A stretch of 52,731 nucleotides of DNA from Glycomyces albidus (GCF_009451885.1 NZ_WIAO01000033.1:1-52731), one strand, 5' to 3'; shown: positions 40,150-48,366, counted from the stretch's first letter. Notes: generated by a model from the sequence alone, not told the origin. Numbers and translations: made by a program.

Positions 40150-40285
40150 TGGCCGGGTGAGTCGGGAGTGTTGCGGCGGGTCTTCGCGAATCGGTCATTC
40201 GTCGGCGCCCCTGGTTTCAAGGGTGCCCCGGGGGTCCGACAGTCCTCCGCGAGCACGGCCCGAGGCGTCGTCCTCCGCAGTGGGC

Positions 40286-40315
40286 GGTCCCGGCGGGCCG
40301 TTGCCCGCCGGGACC
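40286..40315 (-). terminator. Terminator of the carboxypeptidase gene
   Basis: A perfect 13-bp stem (40286-40298 with 40303-40315) closes a CGTT loop, 9 nt beyond the carboxypeptidase stop on the minus strand. Confidence 0.88.
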
Positions 40316-40323
40316 GGTGGTCG

Positions 40324-41658
40324 TCAGCCGGTGTAGGGGGCGGCCGCGGCTTGGGCCGCGGTCATGAGGGCGCCCCGGTTCTCGGGCCAGAGGGTGTCTT
40401 CGACGCAGGAGTAGGCGGGGAAGAACCCGCCGCAGTCGCCGAAGTCGGGGCCGACTTCGAAGGTGAAGGAGGCGACGCCGAGTTCGCCGTAGGCCATGTC
40501 GTCGGTCGTGCCGCTGGTGCTGTATCCGACGGTGTCGTCGTTGGTGCCGACGAAGTAGCCGTTGGAGGCGGACATCGCCTTGCCGAGGGCGCGGAGCTGC
40601 GCGTCGTTCGGTGCGGCCGTGTCGGTGTAGCCCCACGGGATGATGATGTACTCGCCGTACGAGTGGAGGGTGATGAACACGTCGCGGGCGTCGTCGGGAG
40701 CCGGGTCGCTCTCGGCCTCGCCGCGCTGGTCGGGGTGGAGGGAGCGGAGCCAGTCCTCGACGGCCCGGGTCTCGGGCTCGGATCCGGCCGCGGAGCCCTG
40801 GTAGGTCTCCGCGCACGGGTTGGTCGAGTCGGCGCCCCACTCGAAGGTGGAGTTGCGGTTGAGGTCGACGCCGAAGCGGCTGCCGCAGTTCCCGGCGGAG
40901 TCGTTGGCGTTCTTGCGCTGGAGGATCGGGTCGTCGCCGCCGGAGGCGACGATGTCGACGCCGTCGGGGTTGACGACGGGCACGACCCACACTTCGGTGG
41001 TGTCGAGGAGGTCGGTGACCTCGGTGTCGGTGCCGTAGCCGGCGACCAGGTCGTCGATCCAGCGGAGGGCGATCTCGCCGGTGGCGATCTCGCGGGCGTG
41101 CATCTGGGCGATGAGCGTGAAGCGGGGCTTGGCCGAGTCGGGGTCCTGCTCGCAGTCGCCCGCGGCGATGGCGGTGACGCAGACGGCGTAGATGTCGTGG
41201 CCGCCTTCGTTCTGGGTCTTGAGCCAGGAGTCGCCGATGTCGTAGAGGCGGGTCAGGGCTGGGTTGGCGTCGGCGACGCCGTGGAGGTGGGCCTCGATCG
41301 CGTCGACGGTGCGGTAGCCGCCGTAGTAGGTGCCCTCCTGCTGGGCGGTGACTTCGAGATCCTTGTAGACGGTGTCGTGGAACTCCGGGGTGTGGCCGAG
41401 CGCGCGGAGGTCGTCGGCGACGGCCTGGTCGCCGATGATGTGGACGTCGCCGCCGTGCTCGTGGGCGACGTCGAAGCCGAGCTGCTCGAGCTCGGCGACG
41501 TCGCTGGCGGTGAGCCCGCCGACGGTCCAGGTGACGGGTTCGGTGGGAGAGGACGGTCCGGCCGGGTCGGCCTGTGCGCTGAGTGCGGCGGCGCCGGTGG
41601 CCGCCGCGGCGACTCCGAGGGCGACGCCCGCGGCCGCGAGCCTTCGCTTGATCTGCAT
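40324..41658 (-). CDS. Secreted M14 zinc carboxypeptidase
   Basis: A 444-aa metallocarboxypeptidase. A signal peptide (1-30, MQIKRRLAAAGVALGVAAA then AQA) is followed by a propeptide-like domain (about 40-100) and the catalytic domain. Zinc ligands are His187 and Glu190 in MHAREIATGE and His332 in TLHSYGEY; the catalytic Glu401 lies in FTFEVGPDF; FGVDLNRN holds the substrate arginine region. Cys residues at 160, 169, 258, 282, 409 and near the end could form disulfides. It resembles the Streptomyces zinc carboxypeptidase group with A/B dual specificity. AAAGGAAC precedes the ATG. Confidence 0.93.
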   Translation of the reverse strand: MQIKRRLAAAGVALGVAAAATGAAALSAQADPAGPSSPTEPVTWTVGGLTASDVAELEQLGFDVAHEHGGDVHIIGDQAVADDLRALGHTPEFHDTVYKDLEVTAQQEGTYYGGYRTVDAIEAHLHGVADANPALTRLYDIGDSWLKTQNEGGHDIYAVCVTAIAAGDCEQDPDSAKPRFTLIAQMHAREIATGEIALRWIDDLVAGYGTDTEVTDLLDTTEVWVVPVVNPDGVDIVASGGDDPILQRKNANDSAGNCGSRFGVDLNRNSTFEWGADSTNPCAETYQGSAAGSEPETRAVEDWLRSLHPDQRGEAESDPAPDDARDVFITLHSYGEYIIIPWGYTDTAAPNDAQLRALGKAMSASNGYFVGTNDDTVGYSTSGTTDDMAYGELGVASFTFEVGPDFGDCGGFFPAYSCVEDTLWPENRGALMTAAQAAAAPYTG

Positions 41659-41897
41659 GTGTCCGTTCCTTTCTCGGCCCGCCGACGGTGACGACGGACT
41701 GAAGGGGCGGTCAAAGGGATCCTAATCATACATTTGACCGACAAGTCCCGATACTTCCGTCATATCCGGACACAATGGATGCAACTTTGCGGTAGCGGTC
41801 GAGCGATCGCCGAGCGCGGAGCGCGCCTCGGATCGGCCCAGGAGTCGATCCCGCGCATCAGGGCGAAGGGGTCTCCGGCCCGTTCACAGGACGGGCG

Positions 41898-42716
41898 CTA
41901 GGCCGCCGCGGCGGTGTCGCCCGCGAGGAGGGCCTCGATGACCTGGGCGACGCCGTCCTCGGCATTGGTCGCGGTGCGGTCGGTGGCGGCCTCGGCGGCT
42001 TCGGGGTGGGCGTCGCCCATCGCGTACGAGCGGCCGGCCCACGCGAGCATCGGGACGTCGTTCGGCATGTCGCCGAAGGCGATCACGCCGTCGGGCCCGA
42101 CCCGGCGGTCCTTGCACCAGGCGGCGAGGCCGAACGCCTTGTCGGCGCCGCGGGCGTTGAAGTCGAGCATCCCGAAGTCGCCCCAGTGGCACATCGAGAG
42201 GCCGCCGAGGTCGGCGCCCTCCACGGCGGCGGCCATCTCCTCGCCGGTGCGCCCGGCGCAGTAGACCTTGATCTTCACAGCGCGCTTGGCGCGCTTGAAG
42301 ACCGCGTCGACACCGGGGACGAACTCCCAGTTCGAGGAGCCGACGAGCGGGCGGTACGCCTCCTCGCCGATGATGCCGGTGCCGGTCTCGACCGCGAACA
42401 CGGCGTCGGGGAGGCGGTCGGCGATGGCGGCGGCCACGCGGCGGCCGGGGCCGACCCGGATCGAGCGGAGGATGCGGATCCGGCCGGTCTCCGGGACGTA
42501 GTCGATCGCGCCGTTCGCGCAGATCGCACCGTCGAGCAGCGGGAGGAGGTCGGGGAGCATGTCGACGCCGTACGGGGTGCGGGCGGTGACGGCGACGACC
42601 GAGATCCCCTCGGCGCGGGCGGACGCGAGGGCCTCGCGGGTCCGGTCGGAGAGGGAGCCGTCCGGGGCGAGCAGGGTGCCGTCCAGATCGGAGGCGATCA
42701 CAAGGGGTTTGAGCAC
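41898..42716 (-). CDS. HAD-IIB (Cof-type) phosphatase, paralogue of 39272-40087
   Basis: A 272-aa Cof-type phosphatase: motif I IASDLDGTLLAPDG, motif II VAVTARTPYG, Lys in GADKAFGLAAW, motif IV IAFGDMPNDVPMLAWAGRSY, and the tail DGVAQVIEALL. The same tail and motif IV context appear in the paralogue on the other side of the carboxypeptidase, so the pair arose by duplication, with divergence in the cap domain where substrate choice lies. Start GTG; GATACT (minus strand, 42723-42728) ends 6 nt before it, so leaderless as in its paralogue. Confidence 0.92.
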   Translation of the reverse strand: MLKPLVIASDLDGTLLAPDGSLSDRTREALASARAEGISVVAVTARTPYGVDMLPDLLPLLDGAICANGAIDYVPETGRIRILRSIRVGPGRRVAAAIADRLPDAVFAVETGTGIIGEEAYRPLVGSSNWEFVPGVDAVFKRAKRAVKIKVYCAGRTGEEMAAAVEGADLGGLSMCHWGDFGMLDFNARGADKAFGLAAWCKDRRVGPDGVIAFGDMPNDVPMLAWAGRSYAMGDAHPEAAEAATDRTATNAEDGVAQVIEALLAGDTAAAA

Positions 42717-42847
42717 CGCTCTAGTATCGCCCGGCCCCGCAAGGGCGGCAACCGCCGCGACGGCTAGGCGACACCGCCCGTTCAGTCCGAGTCAAACCGG
42801 TTCGGCCCCAATAGGTCTCACGACGGCGTCGATACGCGGACCCGTTG

Positions 42848-42877
42848 TTGACCTTCGAGTCAAGAATGGTGTAGGCT
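42848..42877 (+). promoter_or_regulatory. Promoter and operator of the TetR gene
   Basis: -35 TTGACC (42848-42853), 18 nt, -10 TAGGCT (42872-42877). The dyad TTGAC-6 nt-GTCAA (42848-42863) covers the -35 and matches the dyad before the SDR gene at 43504-43519. The ATG comes 7 nt after the -10, so the transcript is probably leaderless. Confidence 0.7.
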
Positions 42878-42884
42878 TCCGGAC

Positions 42885-43460
42885 ATGGGCAGGCCGAAGG
42901 AATTCGAACCGGACGTGGTCGTCGCGAAGGCGATGGACGCGTTCTGGACCGGCGGGTACGCGGGCACCTCCCCCGCCGACCTGGCCGAGGCCACCGGCGT
43001 CGGCAAGGGCAGCCTGTACCACGCGTTCGGCTCCAAGCGGGAGCTGTTCGACAAGGCCCTCGACCTGTACGGCCGGGCCGGCTCGGAGATCACCGAGGCG
43101 TACCTGAACGAACCGGGGACCGCCAAGGAGCGCATCCGCGCCTACCTGGCGTTCCTCGTCGACACCGACCTCGACGGCCCCGTGCGGCGCGGCTGCCTGG
43201 CCGCCAACACCGCGCTCGAACTCGGCGGCCGCGACCCCGAGGCCACCGAGTCCGTGCGCCGAATGACCGACCGGACCATCGAACTCCTCGCCGAGCGGCT
43301 GCGCCGCGGCCAGCGCGACGGCGACGTCGCCCCGGACGTGGACGCCGACGCGCAGGCGCACCTGCTCATGAACACGATCGTGGGACTGCGCGTCATGGCG
43401 CGGACCCACGACGGCCCCGTCCTGCACCAGATCATCGAGACCGCCCTGAGCGGCTTCTGA
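42885..43460 (+). CDS. TetR-family regulator
   Basis: A 191-aa repressor: helix-turn-helix TSPADLAEATGVGKGSLYHAFGSKRELFDKAL (residues about 27-58, split here as LAEATGVGKGSLYHAF and GSKRELFDKAL) and a C-terminal ligand domain of the AcrR/YxaF type with VRRGCLAANTALELGGRDPE. Cys in RRGCLAAN is common in this subgroup (TetR_C_11-like). A shared dyad in front of its own gene and of the next SDR gene points to control of both. Leaderless start inferred from the -10 spacing. Confidence 0.92.
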   Translation: MGRPKEFEPDVVVAKAMDAFWTGGYAGTSPADLAEATGVGKGSLYHAFGSKRELFDKALDLYGRAGSEITEAYLNEPGTAKERIRAYLAFLVDTDLDGPVRRGCLAANTALELGGRDPEATESVRRMTDRTIELLAERLRRGQRDGDVAPDVDADAQAHLLMNTIVGLRVMARTHDGPVLHQIIETALSGF

Positions 43461-43467
43461 GTCCTCG

Positions 43468-43490
43468 CGCCCTCACCTGAGGGCGTTTTT
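43468..43490 (+). terminator. Intrinsic terminator after the TetR gene
   Basis: Stem CGCCCTC (43468-43474)/GAGGGCG (43479-43485), loop ACCT, then TTTTT (43486-43490): a clean rho-independent terminator that separates tetR from the SDR gene. Confidence 0.9.
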
Positions 43491-43498
43491 CTCACCGT

Positions 43499-43524
43499 GA
43501 TTTTTGACTTCTAGTTCAAAAATC
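43499..43524 (+). promoter_or_regulatory. Operator of the SDR gene
   Basis: GATTTTTGA (43499-43507) and TCAAAAATC (43516-43524) are perfect 9-bp arms. Inside is TTGAC-6 nt-TTCAA (43504-43519), matching the dyad before the TetR gene with one change. It ends about 26 nt before the SDR start. Confidence 0.7.
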
Positions 43525-43550
43525 GTGACCACCTAAGGAAAGGCACCACC

Positions 43551-44339
43551 ATGGAACTGGGAATCAACGGCAAGACCGCGCTCGTCACCGGCGCGGGCCG
43601 GGGCATCGGCCTGGCGATCGCCGAGGCCCTGGCGGCCGAGGGCGTCCGCGTCGTCGGCGCCTCCCGGACCGTCACGCCCGAACTCGAGAAGGTCGCCGCG
43701 GCCGCCGTCGCCGCCGACCTGTCCACCCGCGAAGGCGCGGAGGCGATCGTCGGCGAGGCCGCCAAGGCGGTCGGCGGGATCGACTTCCTGGTCAACAATG
43801 TCGGCGGCGGCGACGCCGACCGCATGGTCATCGGCGGGTTCCTCGACGTCCCCGCGGAGCAGTGGGGCGAGGTCTTCGACCTCAACCTGTTCAGCGCGGT
43901 CTGGACGACGCGGGCGGCGCTGCCGGGGATCGTGGAGCGCCGCGGCGCGATCGTGAACGTCTCGTCGGTGAACGGGCGCGTCCCCTCGGGCGCGCCCGTC
44001 GGGTACGCCGAGGCGAAGGCGGCTCTCACGATGTTCTCCAAGCGGCTCAGCGAGGAGGTCGCGCCGCTCGGGGTGCGGGTGAACACGGTCTCGCCGGGGG
44101 TCATCGGCTCGCCGCTGTGGCGCGACCGGGAGCGGTTCGGCGGCAAGGTCGCCGAGGCGTTCGGCGTCGGGCACGAGGAGCTGCTCGCGAACATCCCCGG
44201 CCAGTTCGGGATCGCCTCGGGCCGGATCGGCGAGCCCGAGGAGGTCGCCGACCTGGTGGCGTTCCTGCTCTCGGAGCGGGCGGCGAACATCCACGGCGCC
44301 GACCACGTGATCGACGGCGGCACCCTCAAGGCCGCGTAG
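43551..44339 (+). CDS. Short-chain dehydrogenase/reductase
   Basis: A 262-aa classical SDR: cofactor motif TGAGRGIGLAIAEAL, LVNNVGGG, catalytic Ser in VNVSSVNGR and Tyr-Lys in VGYAEAKAAL, and the C-terminal IHGADHVIDGGTL. It oxidises or reduces a small alcohol/ketone; substrate unknown. The first domain lacks an acidic residue after strand 2 (VVGASRTV with Arg), which favours NADP. AAGGAAAGGCACC precedes the ATG. A shared operator suggests induction through the TetR gene upstream. Confidence 0.93.
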   Translation: MELGINGKTALVTGAGRGIGLAIAEALAAEGVRVVGASRTVTPELEKVAAAAVAADLSTREGAEAIVGEAAKAVGGIDFLVNNVGGGDADRMVIGGFLDVPAEQWGEVFDLNLFSAVWTTRAALPGIVERRGAIVNVSSVNGRVPSGAPVGYAEAKAALTMFSKRLSEEVAPLGVRVNTVSPGVIGSPLWRDRERFGGKVAEAFGVGHEELLANIPGQFGIASGRIGEPEEVADLVAFLLSERAANIHGADHVIDGGTLKAA

Positions 44340-44355
44340 CGGATCGGCGGGCGGA

Positions 44356-44398
44356 GGGGCCCGGGCGGAGGTCGGACGCGGCCTCCGCCCGGGGCCCC
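44356..44398 (+). terminator. Terminator after the SDR gene
   Basis: Arms of about 16 nt (44356-44371 and 44382-44398) pair with one bulged C around a 10-nt loop TCGGACGCGG. It starts 17 nt after the stop. Confidence 0.82.
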
Positions 44399-44465
44399 TG
44401 CGCCGGCTTCCGGGAGGGGTCCCCGGGCGGGTGTGCGAAAAAGGGACCGTCGGACCGGTGTGTCA

Positions 44466-44488
44466 CGGTTGCATCACGGGTGCAACCG
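44466..44488. promoter_or_regulatory. Inverted repeat upstream of the coiled-coil membrane protein gene
   Basis: Perfect 8-bp arms CGGTTGCA (44466-44473) and TGCAACCG (44481-44488) with a TCACGGG spacer, 94 nt before the ATG. A regulator-binding site is likely; the regulator is not identified. Confidence 0.55.
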
Positions 44489-44581
44489 GTTCACTCAGGT
44501 ACTCGTCAGAGTTCAGGTGCAGCTCCCGGTTCGCACCATCGTCCTACCTTGGACGAACAACACCCGTCGAAGGAGCCCGTC

Positions 44582-45178
44582 ATGACCTACAACCCGCCCC
44601 CGCATTACAGCTTCGGGGATTCGGGCGAGCCCCAGCAGCCCCAGAGCGCGCCTCCGTCGTACGGGCCGCCCCCGCAGAGCGCCCCGCCCTCCTACGCTCC
44701 GCAGCAGCCCCAGAGCGCCCCGCCCGCGTACTCGCCGGTGCCGCCCAGCGCCCCCGCGTTCGCGCCGACGCAGCAGGTCCCGGCGCAGCCGGGCGCGCCG
44801 ATGATGACGCAGCCGCTGCTCCAGCCCGGGCCGCCGGCGCAGCGGCGCTCGCCGCTCGTCCCGGTCCTGGCCATCGTCGCGGTGATCGCGTTCGCGGGCG
44901 CGGCCCTGTCGCTGGCGCTGTGGCTGCGCGCGAGCGGCGACCTCGACGACGCCGACGCGCAGCTCGATGACCGGGACGCGGAGATCGCGCAGCTCCAGGA
45001 GGACCTGGACGCCGCCGAGACGCAGGTCAGCGAGCTCGAAGTGCAGGCCGCGGACGCGGAGTCCATGCGCGCATGCCTGGACGACCTCGCGTGGTTCTAC
45101 AACACCGAGGAGGGCTCCGAAGAGGAGACCCAGGCGCAGCTCGCCCTGCAGGAGTCCTGCGCGACCTGGCTCTGGTAG
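44582..45178 (+). CDS. Membrane protein with Pro/Gln repeats and coiled coil
   Basis: A 198-aa protein. Residues 1-90 are disordered and rich in Pro, Gln and Ser with repeats QSAPPSY and QSAPPAY. One membrane helix (about 93-121, LVPVLAIVAVIAFAGAALSL) is followed by an acidic coiled coil (about 125-160, LDDRDAEIAQLQEDLDAAET) outside the membrane and a C-terminal part with two cysteines (ACLDDLAWFYN and ESCATWLW). This layout is common in actinobacterial cell-envelope proteins of unknown function. GAAGGAGCCCGTC precedes the ATG. Confidence 0.85.
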   Translation: MTYNPPPHYSFGDSGEPQQPQSAPPSYGPPPQSAPPSYAPQQPQSAPPAYSPVPPSAPAFAPTQQVPAQPGAPMMTQPLLQPGPPAQRRSPLVPVLAIVAVIAFAGAALSLALWLRASGDLDDADAQLDDRDAEIAQLQEDLDAAETQVSELEVQAADAESMRACLDDLAWFYNTEEGSEEETQAQLALQESCATWLW

Positions 45179-45202
45179 TCCCCCGCGTCCCGGCGGTCCG
45201 GC

Positions 45203-46369
45203 TCAGCGCTCGCCGCGGTGGCGGGCGAACGCCGCCGGGATGCGCAGTTCATGGCCTCGGAAGAAGTCCATGCCGTCGGCGTCCTCGCGGGAGATCCAGC
45301 GGGCTTCGGAGGCCTCGAGTTCGGCGAGCCGCAGCGGCTGCGCGGGGTCGAGGGCCCTGGCGGTGTAGCTCATGATCATCGGCATGCGGTCGTCGCCGAG
45401 TTTCGTGTCCCGCTTGTCGAACGCCCAGGACAGGCCCGTGAGCTCCACGTCGAGGCCGGTCTCCTCGAAGGCTTCGCGGACGGCGGCGAGACCGACCGGT
45501 TCGCCGACTTCGGCGGCGCCTCCGGGGACGGCCCACTGGCCGGTGTCGGTGCGGCGGATGACGAGGAGGCGCCCGGCCTCGTCGAAGACCGCGGCGTCGG
45601 CGCCGGTGGAGACGCAGTCGGCGGTGAGGTCGCCGCAGTCGATGCGCGGGTATTCCAGTTCGGTCTCCACGGCGGCTTCGCACAGGGCGGCGACGCGCTG
45701 CTGGCGTTCGCGCTCATAGAAGTCCGTCGTCTCGGCGAGGGACTCCTTGGCGAGTGCGGCGACCGCGTCGAGGAGCTGCTTGACGACCGGGGACACCGGG
45801 AGCGGCCCGCGGTCGGGCACGATTGCGGTGGCCGAGGGGTTCAGGCTCGGGACCTCGCCTTCCAGGTCGGGCTCGGTGGGTTCGAGGAGGGCCGCGGCGG
45901 CGGGCGCGTCGAGGTGGGTCTCGAACTCGAAGACGAGCAGGAACGTGTGCGGGCACGGCAGGCCGGCGAGGTCGGTGTCGGCGATGGCGACCGGCTCGGG
46001 CGGGACGCGGGTGCGCAGGGCCGCGGCGACGGTCTCGAGGCGCTGGCCGAGGGTGCCGGAGGTGCGGCTGAGGCGGCGGCGCCGCACCAGGCGGGTGCCG
46101 TCGGCGCAGTCGATGCGCAGCTCGGTGCCGGGCATGGGGGTCCGCAGCCCGGTGTCGGCCTCGTACGCGGCGAGGATCGCCTCGTAGGGGCGGTGGTCGA
46201 CCTGGGCGAGGAGTCCGGCGGCGAGTTCGCGCAGGCGGCGCAGGCGGGCCTCCTCGGCGGGTCCGGCGCCCCAGAAGAGGCCGTTGGCGGCCTCGGCGCG
46301 GAGGATCCCCGAGAGGCGGGCGAGGCCGCCGGCGGCCCGCCCGTTCGCGTCGGCGGTGTCGATTGCCAT
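45203..46369 (-). CDS. NUDIX hydrolase with duplicated N-terminal NUDIX-associated domain
   Basis: A 388-aa protein. The C-terminal NUDIX domain has the full box GGAAEVGEPVGLAAVREAFEETGL split as GGAAEVGEPVG and REAFEETGL, fitting GX5EX7REUXEEXGU. Before it stands a NUDIX N-terminal-type helical domain (VVKQLLDAVAALAKESLAET, DFYERERQQR). A similar unit occurs at the very start (LARLSGILRAEAANGLFWGA, ARLRRLRELAAGLL), so the domain appears twice with about 120 unclassified residues between. Substrate is some nucleoside diphosphate derivative. AAGGAGCGCC precedes the ATG. Confidence 0.85.
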   Translation of the reverse strand: MAIDTADANGRAAGGLARLSGILRAEAANGLFWGAGPAEEARLRRLRELAAGLLAQVDHRPYEAILAAYEADTGLRTPMPGTELRIDCADGTRLVRRRRLSRTSGTLGQRLETVAAALRTRVPPEPVAIADTDLAGLPCPHTFLLVFEFETHLDAPAAAALLEPTEPDLEGEVPSLNPSATAIVPDRGPLPVSPVVKQLLDAVAALAKESLAETTDFYERERQQRVAALCEAAVETELEYPRIDCGDLTADCVSTGADAAVFDEAGRLLVIRRTDTGQWAVPGGAAEVGEPVGLAAVREAFEETGLDVELTGLSWAFDKRDTKLGDDRMPMIMSYTARALDPAQPLRLAELEASEARWISREDADGMDFFRGHELRIPAAFARHRGER

Positions 46370-46399
46370 GGCGCTCCTTCGGATCGGTACGCGGCTCGG

Positions 46400-46484
46400 T
46401 CGGAAACGGCTGGTTCGGAAGCGGTTCGGCCCGAACGCGGCCGGGGTCTGCGGCCGTTCGGTCGGAAGCGGCTGTCGGAAGCGG
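46400..46484. repeat. Four copies of TCGGAARCGG
   Basis: TCGGAAACGG at 46400-46409, TCGGAAGCGG at 46415-46424, 46462-46471 and 46475-46484. They fill the gap upstream of the NUDIX gene. They might bind a protein or be slippage products. Confidence 0.6.
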
Positions 46485-46500
46485 CGGGAAAACGGCGCGG

Positions 46501-47037
46501 TCAGATAGTACGCTGCCCGACCGCGGCGCGGGCGACGCTCAGCGCGTCCTGTGTCGAGGCGATGAGCGCCGGGTCGCCGATGCGTTCGCGGATCTCCAGG
46601 ACCTCGGTGAGGACGTCGACGGCGAGGTGCGGCCGGCGGGCGTCGATGAGGTGCTTGCCGTAGTGCTGGAGGGTGTAGTGGACGTAGTCGGGGCAGCGGG
46701 TGCGGGCGAGTTCGATCGCGCGCCGGTAGTGCGCTTCGGCGGCGTCGAGCCGCCCGGGGTAGCGGTGGGCGTCGCCGAGGTTGACGAGGGCCGCCACCTG
46801 CTGCTGCGGGGTCTCGGCGCGGTCGACGGCGGCGGCGAGGACCTTCTGGGCGGCGGCGAAGTCGCCGAGGGCGATGAGTCCGACGCCCGCTTGGCGCAGT
46901 TCAGGCTGCGGGAGGCGGGGTTCGCGGGCGAGTTCGAAGTGGACGAGGCGGCGGAGCCTGTCCGGCTCGGTCGCGTACATGCGCCCGTCCTTGCCGGTCG
47001 CGATGAGTTCGGCGATCTGGTGGCGCTCTGCGGACAA
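46501..47037 (-). CDS. Tetratricopeptide-repeat protein
   Basis: A 178-aa all-helical protein with three to four TPR-like helix pairs: GLIALGDFAAAQKVLAAAVD, NLGDAHRYPGRLDAAEAHYR and LIDARRPHLAVDVLTEVLEI. The TPR fold serves protein-protein contacts; partner unknown. It resembles the short actinobacterial TPR proteins of unknown role. I use the TTG at 47037 because a GGGGGA site lies 6-7 nt upstream; upstream in-frame sequence is not TPR-like. Confidence 0.78.
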   Translation of the reverse strand: MSAERHQIAELIATGKDGRMYATEPDRLRRLVHFELAREPRLPQPELRQAGVGLIALGDFAAAQKVLAAAVDRAETPQQQVAALVNLGDAHRYPGRLDAAEAHYRRAIELARTRCPDYVHYTLQHYGKHLIDARRPHLAVDVLTEVLEIRERIGDPALIASTQDALSVARAAVGQRTI

Positions 47038-47140
47038 TGCGCGTCCCCCTTTCCGGGCCGTGGAGCCGCGGCGAGGCGGCCTGAGGCGAGGATAGAGCCG
47101 GAACGGCCCCGTCGCCAGGGCCGATCGGAGGCGTTGCGGT

Positions 47141-47758
47141 TCAGCGCTTGTGGAGGACGAGCCCCTGGTACTGGTCGATGCCGCCGTCGATGGGGACATG
47201 GGCGGTCTCGCCGAGCCGGAAGTACTCCTCGGCGGCGGCCTCGATGCGGGCGCTGGTGAAGAACGAGAAGTACCGCTTGGGCTCGTACCGGTCGGTGTCC
47301 CAGACGCCTTCGGAGTCCCGTCCGCCGTACTGTCCCCAGTAGAACAGACCGCCGGGGGCGAGGACGCGGTCGATGCCGGCCAGGACCCCGGGGAGTTCGG
47401 CTTTCGGAACGTGCAGCAGGCAGTTCATGCCGAACACGGCGTCGAAGGCGCCGTCGGGGAAGTCGAGTCGGGAGAAGTCCATGACACGGGCGTCGAGACC
47501 CTTGGCGCGGCAGCGTTCGACCAGCTCCGGGGAGAGGTCGGTGCAGGTGACCGCCAGGCCGCGGTCGGCGAAGAAGCGCCCGCTGACGCCGTGTCCGGCG
47601 CCGATCTCGAGGAGGGTCCGCGCGCCCGCCTCCCGCAGGTGGGCGTGGAAGCGGGTCCGCTCGTCCTGCTTCCACACCGCGTCCTCCATCGCCTCGCGCG
47701 CGTCGGCGTCGGCGTCGTAGGCCGCGCGGAGGTCGGCCTTGACCTTCTCGTATCCCAT
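47141..47758 (-). CDS. Class I SAM-dependent methyltransferase
   Basis: A 205-aa methyltransferase: motif I LLEIGAGHGVSGRFFADRG, motif II VTCTDLSPELVERC, FDAVFGMNCLLHVP and motif III LAPGGLFYWGQYGG. The start MGYEKVKADLRAAYDADADA and the YFSFFTSARIEAAAEEY segment match a group of small actinobacterial methyltransferases of unknown substrate. ATG start. It lies 53 nt downstream of the deformylase on the same strand. Confidence 0.88.
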   Translation of the reverse strand: MGYEKVKADLRAAYDADADAREAMEDAVWKQDERTRFHAHLREAGARTLLEIGAGHGVSGRFFADRGLAVTCTDLSPELVERCRAKGLDARVMDFSRLDFPDGAFDAVFGMNCLLHVPKAELPGVLAGIDRVLAPGGLFYWGQYGGRDSEGVWDTDRYEPKRYFSFFTSARIEAAAEEYFRLGETAHVPIDGGIDQYQGLVLHKR

Positions 47759-47811
47759 GGGGCGATGGTGCCCGAGGGGTGCGACATGGCTCGGAGGGGC
47801 GGGGCCGGCCC

Positions 47812-48366
47812 TCAGCGCAGGCCCGCGTCGGCGAGCATCCGCTTGCGGGTCTTGGCGGGGAGGCGGTCGACGTAGACGGTGCCGTCGAGGTGGTCGCACT
47901 CGTGCTGCAGGCAGCGCGCGAGGGTCCCGGTGCCCTCGATGCGGATCGGGTTCCCGGCCGGGTCGAAGCCCTCGACGGCCGCCGTCGCCGAGCGCGGGGT
48001 CTCGGTGAACGCGCCGGGGACCGACAGGCAGCCCTCGTCGTCGACCGCGAGTTCGCGCGGCGGCGGGGGCAGGATGAGCACGGGGTTGACGACCGCGGCG
48101 ACGGTGCGCTCGCCGTCGGCGTCCTCGCAGTCGAGCACGAACACGCGGGCGTCGACGCCGATCTGGTTGGCGGCCAAGCCGACCCCGTTCGCGGCGTACA
48201 TGCTCGCGAACATGTCCTCGACGAGACCGGCGAGCGCGTCGTCGTACCGCTCGACGGGCGCGCACGCGCGGTGCAGCACGGGCTCGCCGTAGCGGACGAC
48301 GGGACGGGCCGTGCCCCGGTCCCCTGGGTTCGGTCCGGTGCCCGCTTCGGTGTGGTCGGTCGCCAA
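47812..48366 (-). CDS. def: Peptide deformylase
   Basis: A 184-aa deformylase that removes formyl groups from new proteins. Motif 1 is NGVGLAANQIG (60-70), motif 2 EGCLSVPG with the metal-ligand Cys113, motif 3 LQHECDHLDG with His155, catalytic Glu156 and His159. It is of full family length. The start is a TTG with GAGGAG 7 nt upstream. Actinobacteria often carry several copies; this one need not be the housekeeping form. An inverted repeat 40 nt upstream suggests regulation, which is unusual for this gene. Confidence 0.94.
   Translation of the reverse strand: MATDHTEAGTGPNPGDRGTARPVVRYGEPVLHRACAPVERYDDALAGLVEDMFASMYAANGVGLAANQIGVDARVFVLDCEDADGERTVAAVVNPVLILPPPPRELAVDDEGCLSVPGAFTETPRSATAAVEGFDPAGNPIRIEGTGTLARCLQHECDHLDGTVYVDRLPAKTRKRMLADAGLR

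Noticed and set aside
39093..40256. Minus-strand frame of 387 codons over the HAD-IIB gene
   Set aside because: A different frame on the same strand encodes all four HAD motifs; this one is Arg/Pro-rich noise.
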